Part shown: positions 1 to 8,184 of the stretch, piece after piece
How the letters are laid out: each line of letters begins with the position of its first letter
Numbering within the stretch: position 1 is the first letter of the stretch
From: Burkholderiales bacterium
GTDB lineage: Bacteria; Pseudomonadota; Gammaproteobacteria; Burkholderiales; Nitrosomonadaceae
Direction of reading: 5' to 3'
Length of the DNA: 64,000 bases
Assembly (NCBI GenBank): GCA_024235735.1
Contig: JACKLU010000003.1
Coordinates: 1-64,000, forward strand
Translations under genes and position numbers: made by a program
The notes under the pieces: generated by a model
Seen by the model: only the letters and a program-made list of their open reading frames with translations
Told to the model about the DNA's origin: nothing
Database searches by the model: none

Positions 1-118
1 TTTCAGCCTGCTCGATTGCACCGGCAAACCATTCTAATTCCTCTTTGGAGAATGTTTTGCTGTTGTGTTCATACAGCTTAAATAGCAGATCGTGAATGGT
101 TGTGTTATCGGTATCCAT
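1..118 (-). CDS. Small hypothetical protein, cut by window start
   Basis: The frame opens with ATG at 118 and stays open to the window edge, giving 39 residues (starting MDTDNTTIHDLLFKLYEHNS) without a stop. A good ribosome-binding site (GGAGGTG) lies 6 bases upstream. The stop of the preceding small gene (120-122) is one base away, so the two are translationally coupled. The acidic, helix-prone sequence matches no family I recognise. Tight packing of tiny genes next to a tRNA is typical of integrated mobile elements, but no integrase is visible here. Confidence 0.6.
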   Translation of the reverse strand, partial: MDTDNTTIHDLLFKLYEHNSKTFSKEELEWFAGAIEQAE

Positions 119-119
119 G

Positions 120-314
120 TTAACGCACCTCCATAACGACTGAAGCATTAAGGCGGCGCGCTTCCTGCTGCGCTTCGAGGCGTGAATAATGGTCTGAATA
201 GTGAACCGGTAGCGCCAGACCTGTGGCAGTGAATAACTGATAGTTTCCGTTAGCGATCCGGCGAATGTAGGCGGACAGTGGCTTTGTCCTTGATGCGTTC
301 GCTCCCATGTGCAT
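120..314 (-). CDS. Small hypothetical protein (64 aa)
   Basis: A 64-residue basic protein with no recognised domain. ATG at 314 has GGAG four bases upstream; a second ATG at 308 (giving MGANASR...) has better spacing from the same GGAG and may be the true start. It runs into the next small gene with a one-base gap. There are no membrane segments or signal peptide. The arginine/tyrosine-rich sequence and the context beside tRNA-Lys suggest accessory (phage- or ICE-like) DNA. That is an inference from layout only. Confidence 0.5.
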   Translation of the reverse strand: MHMGANASRTKPLSAYIRRIANGNYQLFTATGLALPVHYSDHYSRLEAQQEARRLNASVVMEVR

Positions 315-370
315 GTACTCCGTTTAGAAATTGATTGAAAAAGTCTACACGGAGGCTACATGACCACTTT

Positions 371-409
371 AAAACAAAAAAGCACTTAACACGACCTTGT
401 GTAAGTGCC
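371..409 (-). terminator. Intrinsic terminator downstream of tRNA-Lys
   Basis: On the minus strand GCACTTACAC pairs with GTGTTAAGTGC (one bulge) around a short loop and is followed by a T-rich run (TTTTTTGTTTT). It lies about 10 bases beyond the tRNA CCA end and would end the tRNA transcript. Confidence 0.75.
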
Positions 410-418
410 TGATTTTAT

Positions 419-494
419 TGGTAGGTCGTGCGCGATTCGAACGCGCGACCAACGGATTAAAAGTCCGCTGCTCTACCAGCTGAGCTAACGACCC
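419..494 (-). tRNA. tRNA-Lys (anticodon TTT)
   Basis: A 76-base cloverleaf with encoded CCA. The sequence contains the D-arm TAGCTCAGCTGGTAGAGC, an anticodon loop with CTTTTAA (anticodon TTT, lysine) and the T-arm GTTCGAATC. The acceptor stem is GGGTCGT against ACGACCT, so the first pair is G1-U72 rather than the usual G-C. The 3' end faces the small unrecognised genes at 1-314. Confidence 0.95.
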
Positions 495-638
495 AAAAAA
501 TAAAAACGGGATTATACCCCAATTGCTCTTTAATGCCCAAGTAGTTTGTGTCAATTTTCTGTCATCAACGGATTGCCACCGGTTCTCAGCTCGTTCAAAA
601 TTTTTTGGATTTGGCGGGTTCCGTATTACTATTCAGCG

Positions 639-1391
639 ATGCGAAAGAAAAACACATCAATCCGGAAAACGGCGCGTGACAACAAGCGATATTCTGACAC
701 AAGCATTGGCCGCTGGTTTCTGAAACTGGCTTTGTGGATCATTTACGGCATTTTTTTATACCAGATCTGGCTGCTCTTTCATGTGTTGTACTGGAAGCAC
801 AACAACCCTCAAAGCACCGCATTTATGGAGAGTCAACTGGAAATCCTGCGCGCGGATGATGCAAACGCGGCACTGCATCACCAGTGGAAATCCTATCAAC
901 ATATTTCGGATGAAATAAAACGGGCGGTTGTTGCTGCCGAGGACAGTCAGTTTCTGCGGCACAGCGGATTTGATTATGATGCCCTATGGCATGCTTTTCA
1001 AAAGAATCTGTCACAAGGCAGGGTCACTGCCGGCGGGTCGACCATTAGTCAGCAGTTAGCCAAAAACCTCTTTCTGTCCGATAATAAGTCTTTTTTGCGA
1101 AAAGCACAGGAAGCGATAATCACAGTTATGCTGGAGCAAGTCATGTCCAAGCAGCGTATACTGGAAATCTATCTGAATGTTATCGAATGGGGTAACGGTG
1201 TGTTCGGCGCGGAAGCCGCCGCGCAGCATTATTTCGGCCGATCCGCAGCGAATCTAACACCCCATCAGGCGGCTCTGCTGGCAGCAATGATTCCCCGTCC
1301 GCGCTATTACGACAACAACCGGGATTCACTGCATTTATTAAAAAAAAGAGACATACTTCTTAAGCGCGCGCATTCAGCAAAAATTCCCTGA
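639..1391 (+). CDS. mtgA: Monofunctional biosynthetic peptidoglycan transglycosylase MtgA
   Basis: Polymerises lipid II into glycan strands at the periplasmic face of the inner membrane. The 250-residue product is close to the usual 230-245 for this family. It has a single N-terminal membrane anchor (about residues 28-50) and one GT51 domain. Family motifs are visible: the catalytic Glu in AAEDSQF (E101), GGSTISQQLAKNLFL (132-146) and EIYLNVIEWG (176-185). I chose ATG 639 because the upstream extension (from 546) is not family-like; the ribosome-binding site is weak. No aroE precedes it, unlike in many proteobacteria. Confidence 0.93.
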   Translation: MRKKNTSIRKTARDNKRYSDTSIGRWFLKLALWIIYGIFLYQIWLLFHVLYWKHNNPQSTAFMESQLEILRADDANAALHHQWKSYQHISDEIKRAVVAAEDSQFLRHSGFDYDALWHAFQKNLSQGRVTAGGSTISQQLAKNLFLSDNKSFLRKAQEAIITVMLEQVMSKQRILEIYLNVIEWGNGVFGAEAAAQHYFGRSAANLTPHQAALLAAMIPRPRYYDNNRDSLHLLKKRDILLKRAHSAKIP

Positions 1392-1529
1392 ACTGCCTGT
1401 CTGCTTCTTTGTTAAATTTGTAAACCGGGCAGCAGCTTCTCCAACAAGAATGAATACAGAGAAGATGCTGTCAGTTATTCTCATTGACTTATCATAATTT
1501 TTAAATGCATCAAAAATAACCGGCCAATC

Positions 1530-2972
1530 ATGACAGAAGAAAATAAAAACGAGGATAACGAAAAATTGCAGTCCTATTTGCAGCGTGTCATTGCGCTATT
1601 GAGCAAATACAAGCTGCTGGAAGGTTTTGTCCATTTGCAGGGCGACCAGGACGAAACACTCGCTAATTCTTCTGTACAAAAAAACAACCTGGATGAATTG
1701 CAGCAATTACTGGACAAGCTGCACCCGGCAGATATCGCGCATATTCTGGAAGCTTTACCGCTGGAAGACAGGCTTATCATCTGGGGAATGATCAGGCCGG
1801 AATATGACGGCGAGGTGTTGCTGGAAGCGTCTGATGCAGTGCGGGAAACATTGATTACCGACATGGGCTCGCATGAACTCGTCGCTGCGGCAGAACAACT
1901 GGATGCAGACGAAATCGCCGATCTTGCGCCGGACTTGCCGCAGGATGTCATAGAAGATGTGTTCCGTTCGCTGCCGATCGCAGAACGCGAGCAACTGCGT
2001 GCAGCAATGTCTTATCCGGAAGATTCCGTTGGCGCTTTGATGGACTTCGATGTGATAACCGTGCGTGAAGATGTGCGCATTGAGGTTGTACTGCGTTATT
2101 TGCGGCGCCTGGAAGAATTGCCGGATCATACCGACCAGTTATTTGTGGTCGACCGGGAAGAGCATTTAAAGGGTGTCCTGCTGATCAGCAAGATTCTGGT
2201 CAGCGATCCGGATACGCTGGTGGAAAATGTCATGTCCAGGGAAATCATTATGCTGCATCCCGGAGATAAAGCACAGGACGCAGCCTACGCGTTTGAACGT
2301 TACGATCTGGTATCCGCATCCATCATCGATCACGATAAAAAACTGCTTGGCAGGGTAACCGTCAATACAGTCATCGACTATATCCGCGAGAAGTCTGAAA
2401 ACGAAGCGCTGAATCTTGCCGGCTTGCGGGAAGAGGAAGATCTTTTTGCGCCGGTATTGAAAAGTGTCAAGAATCGCTGGGTGTGGCTTGCCGTTAATCT
2501 TGTCACGGCATTTGTCGCATCGCGCGTTATCGGTCTGTTTGAAGATTCCATCGAAAAACTCGTCGCGCTTGCGGCATTGATGCCTATCATTGCAGGCATT
2601 GGCGGTAATTCCGGCAATCAGACAATTACCATGATTGTGCGCGCGCTGGCTTTGGAGCAGATTAATTCCGGCAGCGCCTGGAAGCTGATTCGCAAGGAGA
2701 TCGGCGTGAGCATCGTGAATGGACTGATATGGGGCGCTGTAGTCGGCGTGTTTACTTTTGCGATTTATCAGAATATTGAACTGGGTCTAGTCATGATGCT
2801 GGCCATGCTGCTTAACCTATTGCTTGCCGCACTGCTTGGGGTGCTCATTCCCATGACATTGCGTAAACTTGGCCGCGATCCCGCGCTGGGTTCGAGCGTC
2901 TTGATCACAGCGGTAACCGACAGCGGTGGTTTTTTTATTTTTCTAAGCCTTGCGACACTCTTTTTGCTGTAA
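1530..2972 (+). CDS. mgtE: Magnesium transporter MgtE
   Basis: A Mg2+-selective channel/transporter of the inner membrane. The 480-residue protein shows the family order: an acidic superhelical N domain (about 45-165), a CBS pair (about 170-290) that senses cytosolic Mg2+, then five membrane helices (about 310-480). The pore signature MPIIAGIGGNSGNQ and the late TDSGGFFIFL motif are present. It starts 138 bases after mtgA, with a hairpin-prone but T-poor intergenic sequence. No Mg2+ riboswitch was recognised in the short leader. Confidence 0.95.
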   Translation: MTEENKNEDNEKLQSYLQRVIALLSKYKLLEGFVHLQGDQDETLANSSVQKNNLDELQQLLDKLHPADIAHILEALPLEDRLIIWGMIRPEYDGEVLLEASDAVRETLITDMGSHELVAAAEQLDADEIADLAPDLPQDVIEDVFRSLPIAEREQLRAAMSYPEDSVGALMDFDVITVREDVRIEVVLRYLRRLEELPDHTDQLFVVDREEHLKGVLLISKILVSDPDTLVENVMSREIIMLHPGDKAQDAAYAFERYDLVSASIIDHDKKLLGRVTVNTVIDYIREKSENEALNLAGLREEEDLFAPVLKSVKNRWVWLAVNLVTAFVASRVIGLFEDSIEKLVALAALMPIIAGIGGNSGNQTITMIVRALALEQINSGSAWKLIRKEIGVSIVNGLIWGAVVGVFTFAIYQNIELGLVMMLAMLLNLLLAALLGVLIPMTLRKLGRDPALGSSVLITAVTDSGGFFIFLSLATLFLL

Positions 2973-3053
2973 ACATGAATTTTGTTCCGACGCAAATCAT
3001 CGCACTGGAGGCAATCACAAAAAAAATCTGGCATTACAGAAAAAGATTGCCAC

Positions 3054-3082
3054 TTGACGCACAAAGCTTGTCTGACTAAGAT
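3054..3082 (+). promoter_or_regulatory. Candidate sigma-70 promoter for cytochrome P460
   Basis: TTGACG at 3054-3059 and TAAGAT at 3077-3082 are separated by exactly 17 bases and lie about 80 bases upstream of the cytochrome P460 start. The match is read by eye; no transcription start is known. Confidence 0.5.
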
Positions 3083-3124
3083 AGCATGGGAAAATAAGCC
3101 ATTTCGGCTGTTTTCTGTGCTTTT

Positions 3125-3144
3125 TATCAATCATTATCAATCAT
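3125..3144 (+). promoter_or_regulatory. Tandem 10-bp direct repeat in the P460 leader, operator-like
   Basis: TATCAATCAT occurs twice head to tail with a period of one helical turn, between the candidate promoter and the P460 start codon. Read on the other strand it contains TGATAATGATT, which partly resembles a Fur box. A regulatory role is inference. Confidence 0.3.
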
Positions 3145-3159
3145 TTAAAGGGCTTTATT

Positions 3160-3729
3160 ATGTCAAAGTTTAAAAAAGCTTTATTATGCAGTATTGCTCC
3201 AATGCTGGTAGCCGGTATGCTCGGTGTTACAACTCAGGCAGTGGCTTCCGGGGAAAGATTGTATGGCCGGTTCACAAAAGATAACGAATTATATGCACCA
3301 AGAGATTATCGTGAATGGGTTTTCATAGGTGCAAGTGTGACGCCTAATGATATGAATGACGGTGCGGCCGCATTCCCAGAATTCCATAATGTTTATATTG
3401 ATCCAGGCAGCTATGCACACTGGAAAAAAACCGGTGAATTCCGTAGCGGAACGGTAATTGTTAAAGAATTAGCGAGCATAGGCACGAAAGAAGCACCCAG
3501 TGGGCATGGTTATTTCCAAGGCGAATACGGCGGCATCGCGGCAATGGTCAAAGATGCAAAACGCTATGCGGATAAACCGGGGAATTGGGCTTATTTCGGC
3601 TTCTCTGCTGACTCCAGACATGGCGCGATTCAGGAAGAATCAGCATGCTCTGCATGCCACCAACAAAATGCAGCTCAGGATCAAGTGTTTACGCAGTTCT
3701 ACCCTGTATTGCGCGCCGCAAAACCATAA
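3160..3729 (+). CDS. cytL: Cytochrome P460 (c-type haem, periplasmic)
   Basis: A 189-residue precursor with a Sec signal peptide (about 1-29, ending AVAS). The mature domain matches cytochrome P460 of ammonia oxidisers, known for oxidising hydroxylamine or binding NO. The c-type haem site is CSACH at C163-C166-H167. GTVIVKEL places K102 at the position of the lysine that cross-links to the haem in N. europaea (Lys70 of the mature protein). In the aligned segment EYGGIAAMVKD, position 127 is Ala, whereas the N. europaea enzyme as I recall it has the distal Glu96 (DYIGLEASVKD). The gene stands alone, with its own candidate promoter and a strong terminator. The name is by family; hydroxylamine oxidase activity is doubtful because of the Glu-to-Ala change. 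Confidence 0.92.
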   Translation: MSKFKKALLCSIAPMLVAGMLGVTTQAVASGERLYGRFTKDNELYAPRDYREWVFIGASVTPNDMNDGAAAFPEFHNVYIDPGSYAHWKKTGEFRSGTVIVKELASIGTKEAPSGHGYFQGEYGGIAAMVKDAKRYADKPGNWAYFGFSADSRHGAIQEESACSACHQQNAAQDQVFTQFYPVLRAAKP

Positions 3730-3751
3730 GCCGGCCAGTATTACAAACGCG

Positions 3752-3789
3752 AACGGATAACTGTCAATCGAACGGTTATCCGTTTTTTT
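3752..3789 (+). terminator. Intrinsic terminator after cytochrome P460
   Basis: AACGGATAAC and GGTTATCCGTT form a stem of about 10 pairs around a 12-base loop, followed by seven T residues. Confidence 0.9.
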
Positions 3790-3859
3790 ATCCCCAACTG
3801 CACTTACTTCATTTTCAGATCACCCTAAGCACATAACCCGACAGATTGCTACCGGCTAA

Positions 3860-4642
3860 TCAGAAAATATTTTTCCACTCACGTAGCGCAGTGAAAACAT
3901 CAACCGGATCAGCGAGTTTTCTTCCGGAAAATTGCTCTACGCAGCGGATAATCTCAGGATGCTGACAGCGCAAAAACGGATTGCAGGCCTTTTCGGTCAC
4001 CATGTCAGTGGGCACTGTGGGCAAATGCAGCTGCCGCATTTCTTTTACCCGTTGCTCCAGTTTCTGCAAATCAGCATTGCAGGACTCCACAACTCTGGCG
4101 AAAGCAATATTTCCAAGCGTATACTCATGCGCGCAATAAATCAGTGTATTATCCGGCAAGGAAACCAACTTCTGCAAAGCATTGTACATCTGCCGCGGCG
4201 TGCCCTCAAAAATGCGGCCGCAACCGCAGGAAAACAGCGTATCGCCGCAAAACAGAAGATTGTTCGGTTGCGTAGCCGCAAAATAGGCGATATGCCCGCG
4301 CGTATGCCCGGAGATTTCCATAACATCCAGTGTTAGCCCCAGATACTTAAGCTGGATACGGTCTCCGTCACGAACGGGATTATTGACAGTGGCTATTTTT
4401 TCATGCATCGGACCATAAACAGGCAAATCGAAATGTTCGAGTAACTGAAGATTGCCACCGGTATGATCACTGTGGTGATGCGTTATTAAAATGGCTGTGG
4501 GGTGCAATTGCTTTTCATTCAAGTAACCGATAACCGGCGAAGCATCCCCGGGGTCAACAATTGCTGCATGTACAGTATTATGAATAATCCAGATATAATT
4601 ATCCCTGAAAGCAGGAACAGGATGAATTTTCAGGTTGCTCAT
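3860..4642 (-). CDS. gloB: Hydroxyacylglutathione hydrolase (glyoxalase II)
   Basis: Hydrolyses S-lactoylglutathione to lactate and glutathione in methylglyoxal detoxification. The 260-residue protein has the metallo-beta-lactamase motif THHHSDHTGG (54-63), further metal ligands H113 (SGHTRGH), D134 (FCGDTLF) and H172 (CAHEYTL), and the glyoxalase II C-terminal domain. It is divergent from the methyltransferase-rnhA-dnaQ genes. The same four-gene neighbourhood (gloB, yafS, rnhA, dnaQ) is known from E. coli, which supports the call. Confidence 0.95.
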   Translation of the reverse strand: MSNLKIHPVPAFRDNYIWIIHNTVHAAIVDPGDASPVIGYLNEKQLHPTAILITHHHSDHTGGNLQLLEHFDLPVYGPMHEKIATVNNPVRDGDRIQLKYLGLTLDVMEISGHTRGHIAYFAATQPNNLLFCGDTLFSCGCGRIFEGTPRQMYNALQKLVSLPDNTLIYCAHEYTLGNIAFARVVESCNADLQKLEQRVKEMRQLHLPTVPTDMVTEKACNPFLRCQHPEIIRCVEQFSGRKLADPVDVFTALREWKNIF

Positions 4643-4877
4643 ATGCGGTTGTATCCATGCGGACTGTTTAAGCTACTTATGTTGGCAATGCTGTTGCACT
4701 CGTGTTTGGTCGCACAATTAAAGATTCCAAAATAAGATACCATACGCTGCGGGTTGATGCTCCTCATAAATGGTAATGCGTTTCCCGGGAACTTGCTGCT
4801 TACAGCGTAAATCTCATTTTCGAGTCAATCCAAGCCAGATTATTTGATCATCAAACTTAGCTTTCCACTTAACCGGC

Positions 4878-5651
4878 ATGACTGAACACACCGCAAACAG
4901 CCCACAGGCATCACTGACAGATCCAAGCTGGCTCGCCACATCACTGGGACAATACATCATCAACAATGAATTTGACTATTTTGATCAACTGGTAGCCAAT
5001 ATTTTCGGATATAACGCAATACAACTGGGTTTGCCGCACTATGACTTCTTAAGGGCGAATCGCATGCCACTAAGATTCTCAGCGGGATATGAAGCGATGG
5101 TGGCGCTACGGGCGCGGGTGGATCATCTGCCTATATCCAGTGAAAGCATTGACCTTGTCATCATGCCACATGTACTTGAATTCAATACCAACCCGCATCA
5201 GATACTGCGCGAGGTTTACCGCATTTTAATTCCTGAAGGCCATATTGTCATATCGGGCTTTAATCCTTTCAGCTTGTGGGGACTGCACCGGCATTTCACT
5301 TCCAGTCGCGATGAATTCCCATGGAATGGCAATTTCATTGCATTGTCACGTTTAAAAGACTGGCTGAAATTACTTAATTTTGAAATGAAAGGTGGCAAGC
5401 TGTGCTGTTATGCGCCGCCTTTTTCGAAAGAAAACTGGCGCAAGCGTTTCAAATTTATGGAAGACGCGGGAGATCGCTGGTGGCCCATTTCCGGTGGCGT
5501 TTATTTTTTACATGCCGTAAAACACAAGCACTGCATGCACCTGATTAAGCCAAGCTGGAAAACCAGTCTGGCCGGAAAAAGAAAAATAGTGGCCGCGACA
5601 CAGCGCAGCAAGGACAACTCAGATCGCAACAGAATGAACTTTCCCCAATGA
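4878..5651 (+). CDS. SAM-dependent methyltransferase, YafS-like
   Basis: A 257-residue class I methyltransferase-like protein. The core LPISSESIDLVIMPHVLEF, the following LREVYRILIPEGHIVISGFN and the NPFSLWGL segment are typical of the methyltransferase 11 family. The glycine-rich motif I is degenerate. Its position between gloB and rnhA and its ATGA overlap with rnhA match E. coli yafS. The substrate is unknown. The C-terminal 40 residues are basic and variable. Confidence 0.82.
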   Translation: MTEHTANSPQASLTDPSWLATSLGQYIINNEFDYFDQLVANIFGYNAIQLGLPHYDFLRANRMPLRFSAGYEAMVALRARVDHLPISSESIDLVIMPHVLEFNTNPHQILREVYRILIPEGHIVISGFNPFSLWGLHRHFTSSRDEFPWNGNFIALSRLKDWLKLLNFEMKGGKLCCYAPPFSKENWRKRFKFMEDAGDRWWPISGGVYFLHAVKHKHCMHLIKPSWKTSLAGKRKIVAATQRSKDNSDRNRMNFPQ

Positions 5652-6118
5652 CTGAAACAAAAAAAGAAAAAACAGTCGAAATATACACCGATGGCGCGTG
5701 TAAAGGTAATCCCGGCATAGGCGGCTGGGGAGCATTGCTTAAATACAACGGACATGAACAGGAAATCTGCGGCGGCGAACCGCATACGACCAACAATCGT
5801 ATGGAACTGCTTGCCGTCATCCGCGCGCTGGAAATGTTGAAGCGCCGCTGCAAAGTACAATTACATACGGATTCTCAATATGTCCATAAAGGCATTAGTG
5901 AATGGATACAATCCTGGAAAACACGTGACTGGAAAACAGCAAATAAAAAACCAGTCAAGAATGCAGATCTATGGCAGACACTGGACCAGTTATCCCATCA
6001 GCACGATATTCAATGGATCTGGGTACGCGGACATGCCGGCCATGAAGGCAACGAAAGGGCTGACGCGATAGCAAATCGTGGTGTTGAAAAAATAATTGCC
6101 GAACATTCCAACAAATAA
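5648..6118 (+). CDS. rnhA: Ribonuclease HI
   Basis: Cleaves the RNA strand of RNA-DNA hybrids. At 156 residues it is the normal length for the family. Catalytic acids are all visible: D15 (IYTDGACKGNPG), E53 (NNRMELLAV), D75 (HTDSQYV) and D139 (NERADAIAN). The start codon overlaps the methyltransferase stop (ATGA), so the two are translationally coupled. dnaQ follows after 26 bases. Confidence 0.97.
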   Translation: MTETKKEKTVEIYTDGACKGNPGIGGWGALLKYNGHEQEICGGEPHTTNNRMELLAVIRALEMLKRRCKVQLHTDSQYVHKGISEWIQSWKTRDWKTANKKPVKNADLWQTLDQLSHQHDIQWIWVRGHAGHEGNERADAIANRGVEKIIAEHSNK

Positions 6119-6144
6119 GTTGAACGATAAATAAAATATTTACC

Positions 6145-6855
6145 ATGCGGCAAATTGTACTGGATACGGAAACCACCGGACTGGAACACAAATCAGGACA
6201 TCGCATTGTCGAGATCGCGGCGGTTGAAATTCGCAACAGACAGTTGACAGGCAATCATTTTCATCAATACCTGAATCCTGAGCGTGACAGTGATCCTGGC
6301 GCCTTGCAGGTTCATGGGCTGACACGCGCTTTTCTTGAAGACAAACCCAGGTTCAACGAAATCTGCGCATTATTTATTGATTTCATCAGTGATGCAGAGC
6401 TGATCATACACAATGCACCGTTCGATGTCGGTTTTCTGAATCATGAACTGGGGCTGGCAAAACAGCAAGCGCTGGATACCTATTGCGCTGAAATTACCGA
6501 TACACTTAAGCTGGCTAAAGAGCTTCATCCTGGAAAACGCAACAATCTGGACGCGCTCTGTGAACGCTACAAGATTGACAATTCCAGGCGGACACTGCAT
6601 GGCGCATTATTGGACGCGGAGCTTCTGGCGGAAGTGTATCTCGCGATGACACGTGGGCAGGAATCATTGCTAATCGATCTTGACCTTTCCAGTCCGATTG
6701 ACAGCCCGGCGGTTTGCGATATTAGAAGCCTGAACCTGCGCGTTTTACCTGCTTCAGCTGCAGAAACAGAACTGCATAATCAGCTTCTGGCGCATATCGA
6801 CAAAGAAAGCAATCATCGCTGCATATGGAAAAAGCCGCAATCCATCGGTAATTAG
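6145..6855 (+). CDS. dnaQ: DNA polymerase III epsilon subunit (3'-5' proofreading exonuclease)
   Basis: The proofreading exonuclease of the replicative polymerase. The DEDDh residues are present: D7 and E9 (LDTETTGLE), D94 (NAPFDVGFL), H152 and D157 (LHGALLDAE). At 236 residues it is similar to E. coli epsilon (243). The C-terminal part after about residue 180 is the segment that contacts the alpha subunit. It is co-directional with rnhA and probably cotranscribed. Confidence 0.96.
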   Translation: MRQIVLDTETTGLEHKSGHRIVEIAAVEIRNRQLTGNHFHQYLNPERDSDPGALQVHGLTRAFLEDKPRFNEICALFIDFISDAELIIHNAPFDVGFLNHELGLAKQQALDTYCAEITDTLKLAKELHPGKRNNLDALCERYKIDNSRRTLHGALLDAELLAEVYLAMTRGQESLLIDLDLSSPIDSPAVCDIRSLNLRVLPASAAETELHNQLLAHIDKESNHRCIWKKPQSIGN

Positions 6856-6930
6856 GGACTGTTAATTATTGGTGAATTGTTGACGTCTTCCAGTCTCGGG
6901 GTGATTCCTGCCACAGAGGTCTGCTGCATT

Positions 6931-7554
6931 TCATTCCTGCCAGCGACCGGCAGAACGTAACTGCTGTTTCAACCCTTGTAGTGGGAAATCTTGAGCATAG
7001 GCTTTCTTAGCGAAATGAACCGCTTTTTCATAGTCTCTTTTTTTTAAATACACCAACCCAAGATTATAAGCCGTCAGTGGATTATCCGGTTCCAGGTCAA
7101 TGGCAAACAGCAATTGCTCCAGCGCCAGATCCGGTTTATTGATTTTCAGCAAATGATTGCTGAAAACTAGACGCACCATCGCGTCATCCGGCTTGAAACG
7201 TACGGCGCGTTCGAAATAACACAACGTTGTAAACCTTGCGCCTTGCGGTTTAGGTGTCCTGTCTCTTATACTTAGCCGTCCCAATGTTTCCAGTGCACGA
7301 TGATGGTTAGGAAAAGTACTGAGGACAAAATCAAGATCACCACCAAATGTTCCGGTATCGGGAACAATGAGCTGTTCAACATTCTTTGAGAAATGATGAA
7401 CTTCGACCGTGTTAAGCAGTGCTCTTTGTTCGTTTCTATAATCAAAAGGACCCCTGCCGCGATTGCCATCCAGCTCGCCGCAAATGGATGATGCCTGGCC
7501 TATCGTTGCATTGAGTAGAAAAAATAAAGCGATCAAAATCGAGAAATGTTTCAT
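6931..7554 (-). CDS. Exported TPR-repeat protein
   Basis: A 207-residue protein starting at ATG 7554 with a signal peptide (MKHFSILIALFFLLNATIGQ...). An upstream extension to 7650 exists but would bury the signal peptide, so it is rejected. The C-terminal half contains tetratricopeptide units, including PDNPLTAYNLGLVYLKKRDY and the preceding PDLALEQLLFAIDLE. It is probably periplasmic and acts as a protein-interaction scaffold; partners are unknown. It lies alone between dnaQ (convergent) and msrB (divergent). Confidence 0.75.
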   Translation of the reverse strand: MKHFSILIALFFLLNATIGQASSICGELDGNRGRGPFDYRNEQRALLNTVEVHHFSKNVEQLIVPDTGTFGGDLDFVLSTFPNHHRALETLGRLSIRDRTPKPQGARFTTLCYFERAVRFKPDDAMVRLVFSNHLLKINKPDLALEQLLFAIDLEPDNPLTAYNLGLVYLKKRDYEKAVHFAKKAYAQDFPLQGLKQQLRSAGRWQE

Positions 7555-7701
7555 AATGTAATCATTATATCTGTTGGAAACGATTGCTTCGCAGTGTTTT
7601 TCGCTACTGCGCATATAAGGAATGTATAGAAATTCTTCCGGGAAAGGCATAATCTTGCCATCAAATTACATAGACTTACAATCATTAAATAAAATTTGGA
7701 T

Positions 7702-8184
7702 ATGAATAATGATTACAATCCTTTCAAGGCATTTGAAAAGGATGCGACAAAATTGAAAGAAACGTTGACCGATCTTCAGTATCACGTCACTCAGAAGGCT
7801 GGAACCGAACCGCCGTTTCAAAACGAATTCTGGAACAGTAAGGAAGAAGGTATCTATGTGGATATTGTCTCGGGTGAACCGCTTTTCGCATCAATCCATA
7901 AATTTGATTCAGGCACTGGATGGCCAAGTTTCTTTCAACCGATTGATGCAAAACACATCCAGCTGAAGAAAGACTATAAGCTTCTGGCGCCACGCGATGA
8001 GGTGCGCAGCCGGTACGCCGACAGTCATCTCGGACACGTGTTCAATGACGGACCACCACCGACAGGACTGCGTTACTGCATCAATTCGGCTGCTTTGAAA
8101 TTCATACCGCGCAATGCACTCCAGGCAACAGGCTATGGCGAATTTATCAGTCTTTTCGATGATCATTCCAAGCAACAGGAATGA
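7702..8184 (+). CDS. msrB: Peptide-methionine (R)-S-oxide reductase MsrB, single-cysteine type
   Basis: Reduces methionine-R-sulfoxide in oxidised proteins. The 160-residue protein carries the SelR domain: FDSGTGWPSF (68-77), DSHLGHVFNDGPPPTGLRYC and the catalytic Cys126 in RYCINSAAL. Cys126 is the only cysteine. Both zinc-binding CxxC pairs and the usual resolving cysteine are absent. I chose ATG 7702 over TTG 7696. The stop overlaps the start of nhaC (ATGA). Confidence 0.92.
   Translation: MNNDYNPFKAFEKDATKLKETLTDLQYHVTQKAGTEPPFQNEFWNSKEEGIYVDIVSGEPLFASIHKFDSGTGWPSFFQPIDAKHIQLKKDYKLLAPRDEVRSRYADSHLGHVFNDGPPPTGLRYCINSAALKFIPRNALQATGYGEFISLFDDHSKQQE

Noticed and set aside
4643..4877. Regulatory elements between divergent gloB and the methyltransferase gene
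   Set aside because: Promoters must exist, but I could not point to a convincing -35/-10 pair or operator.
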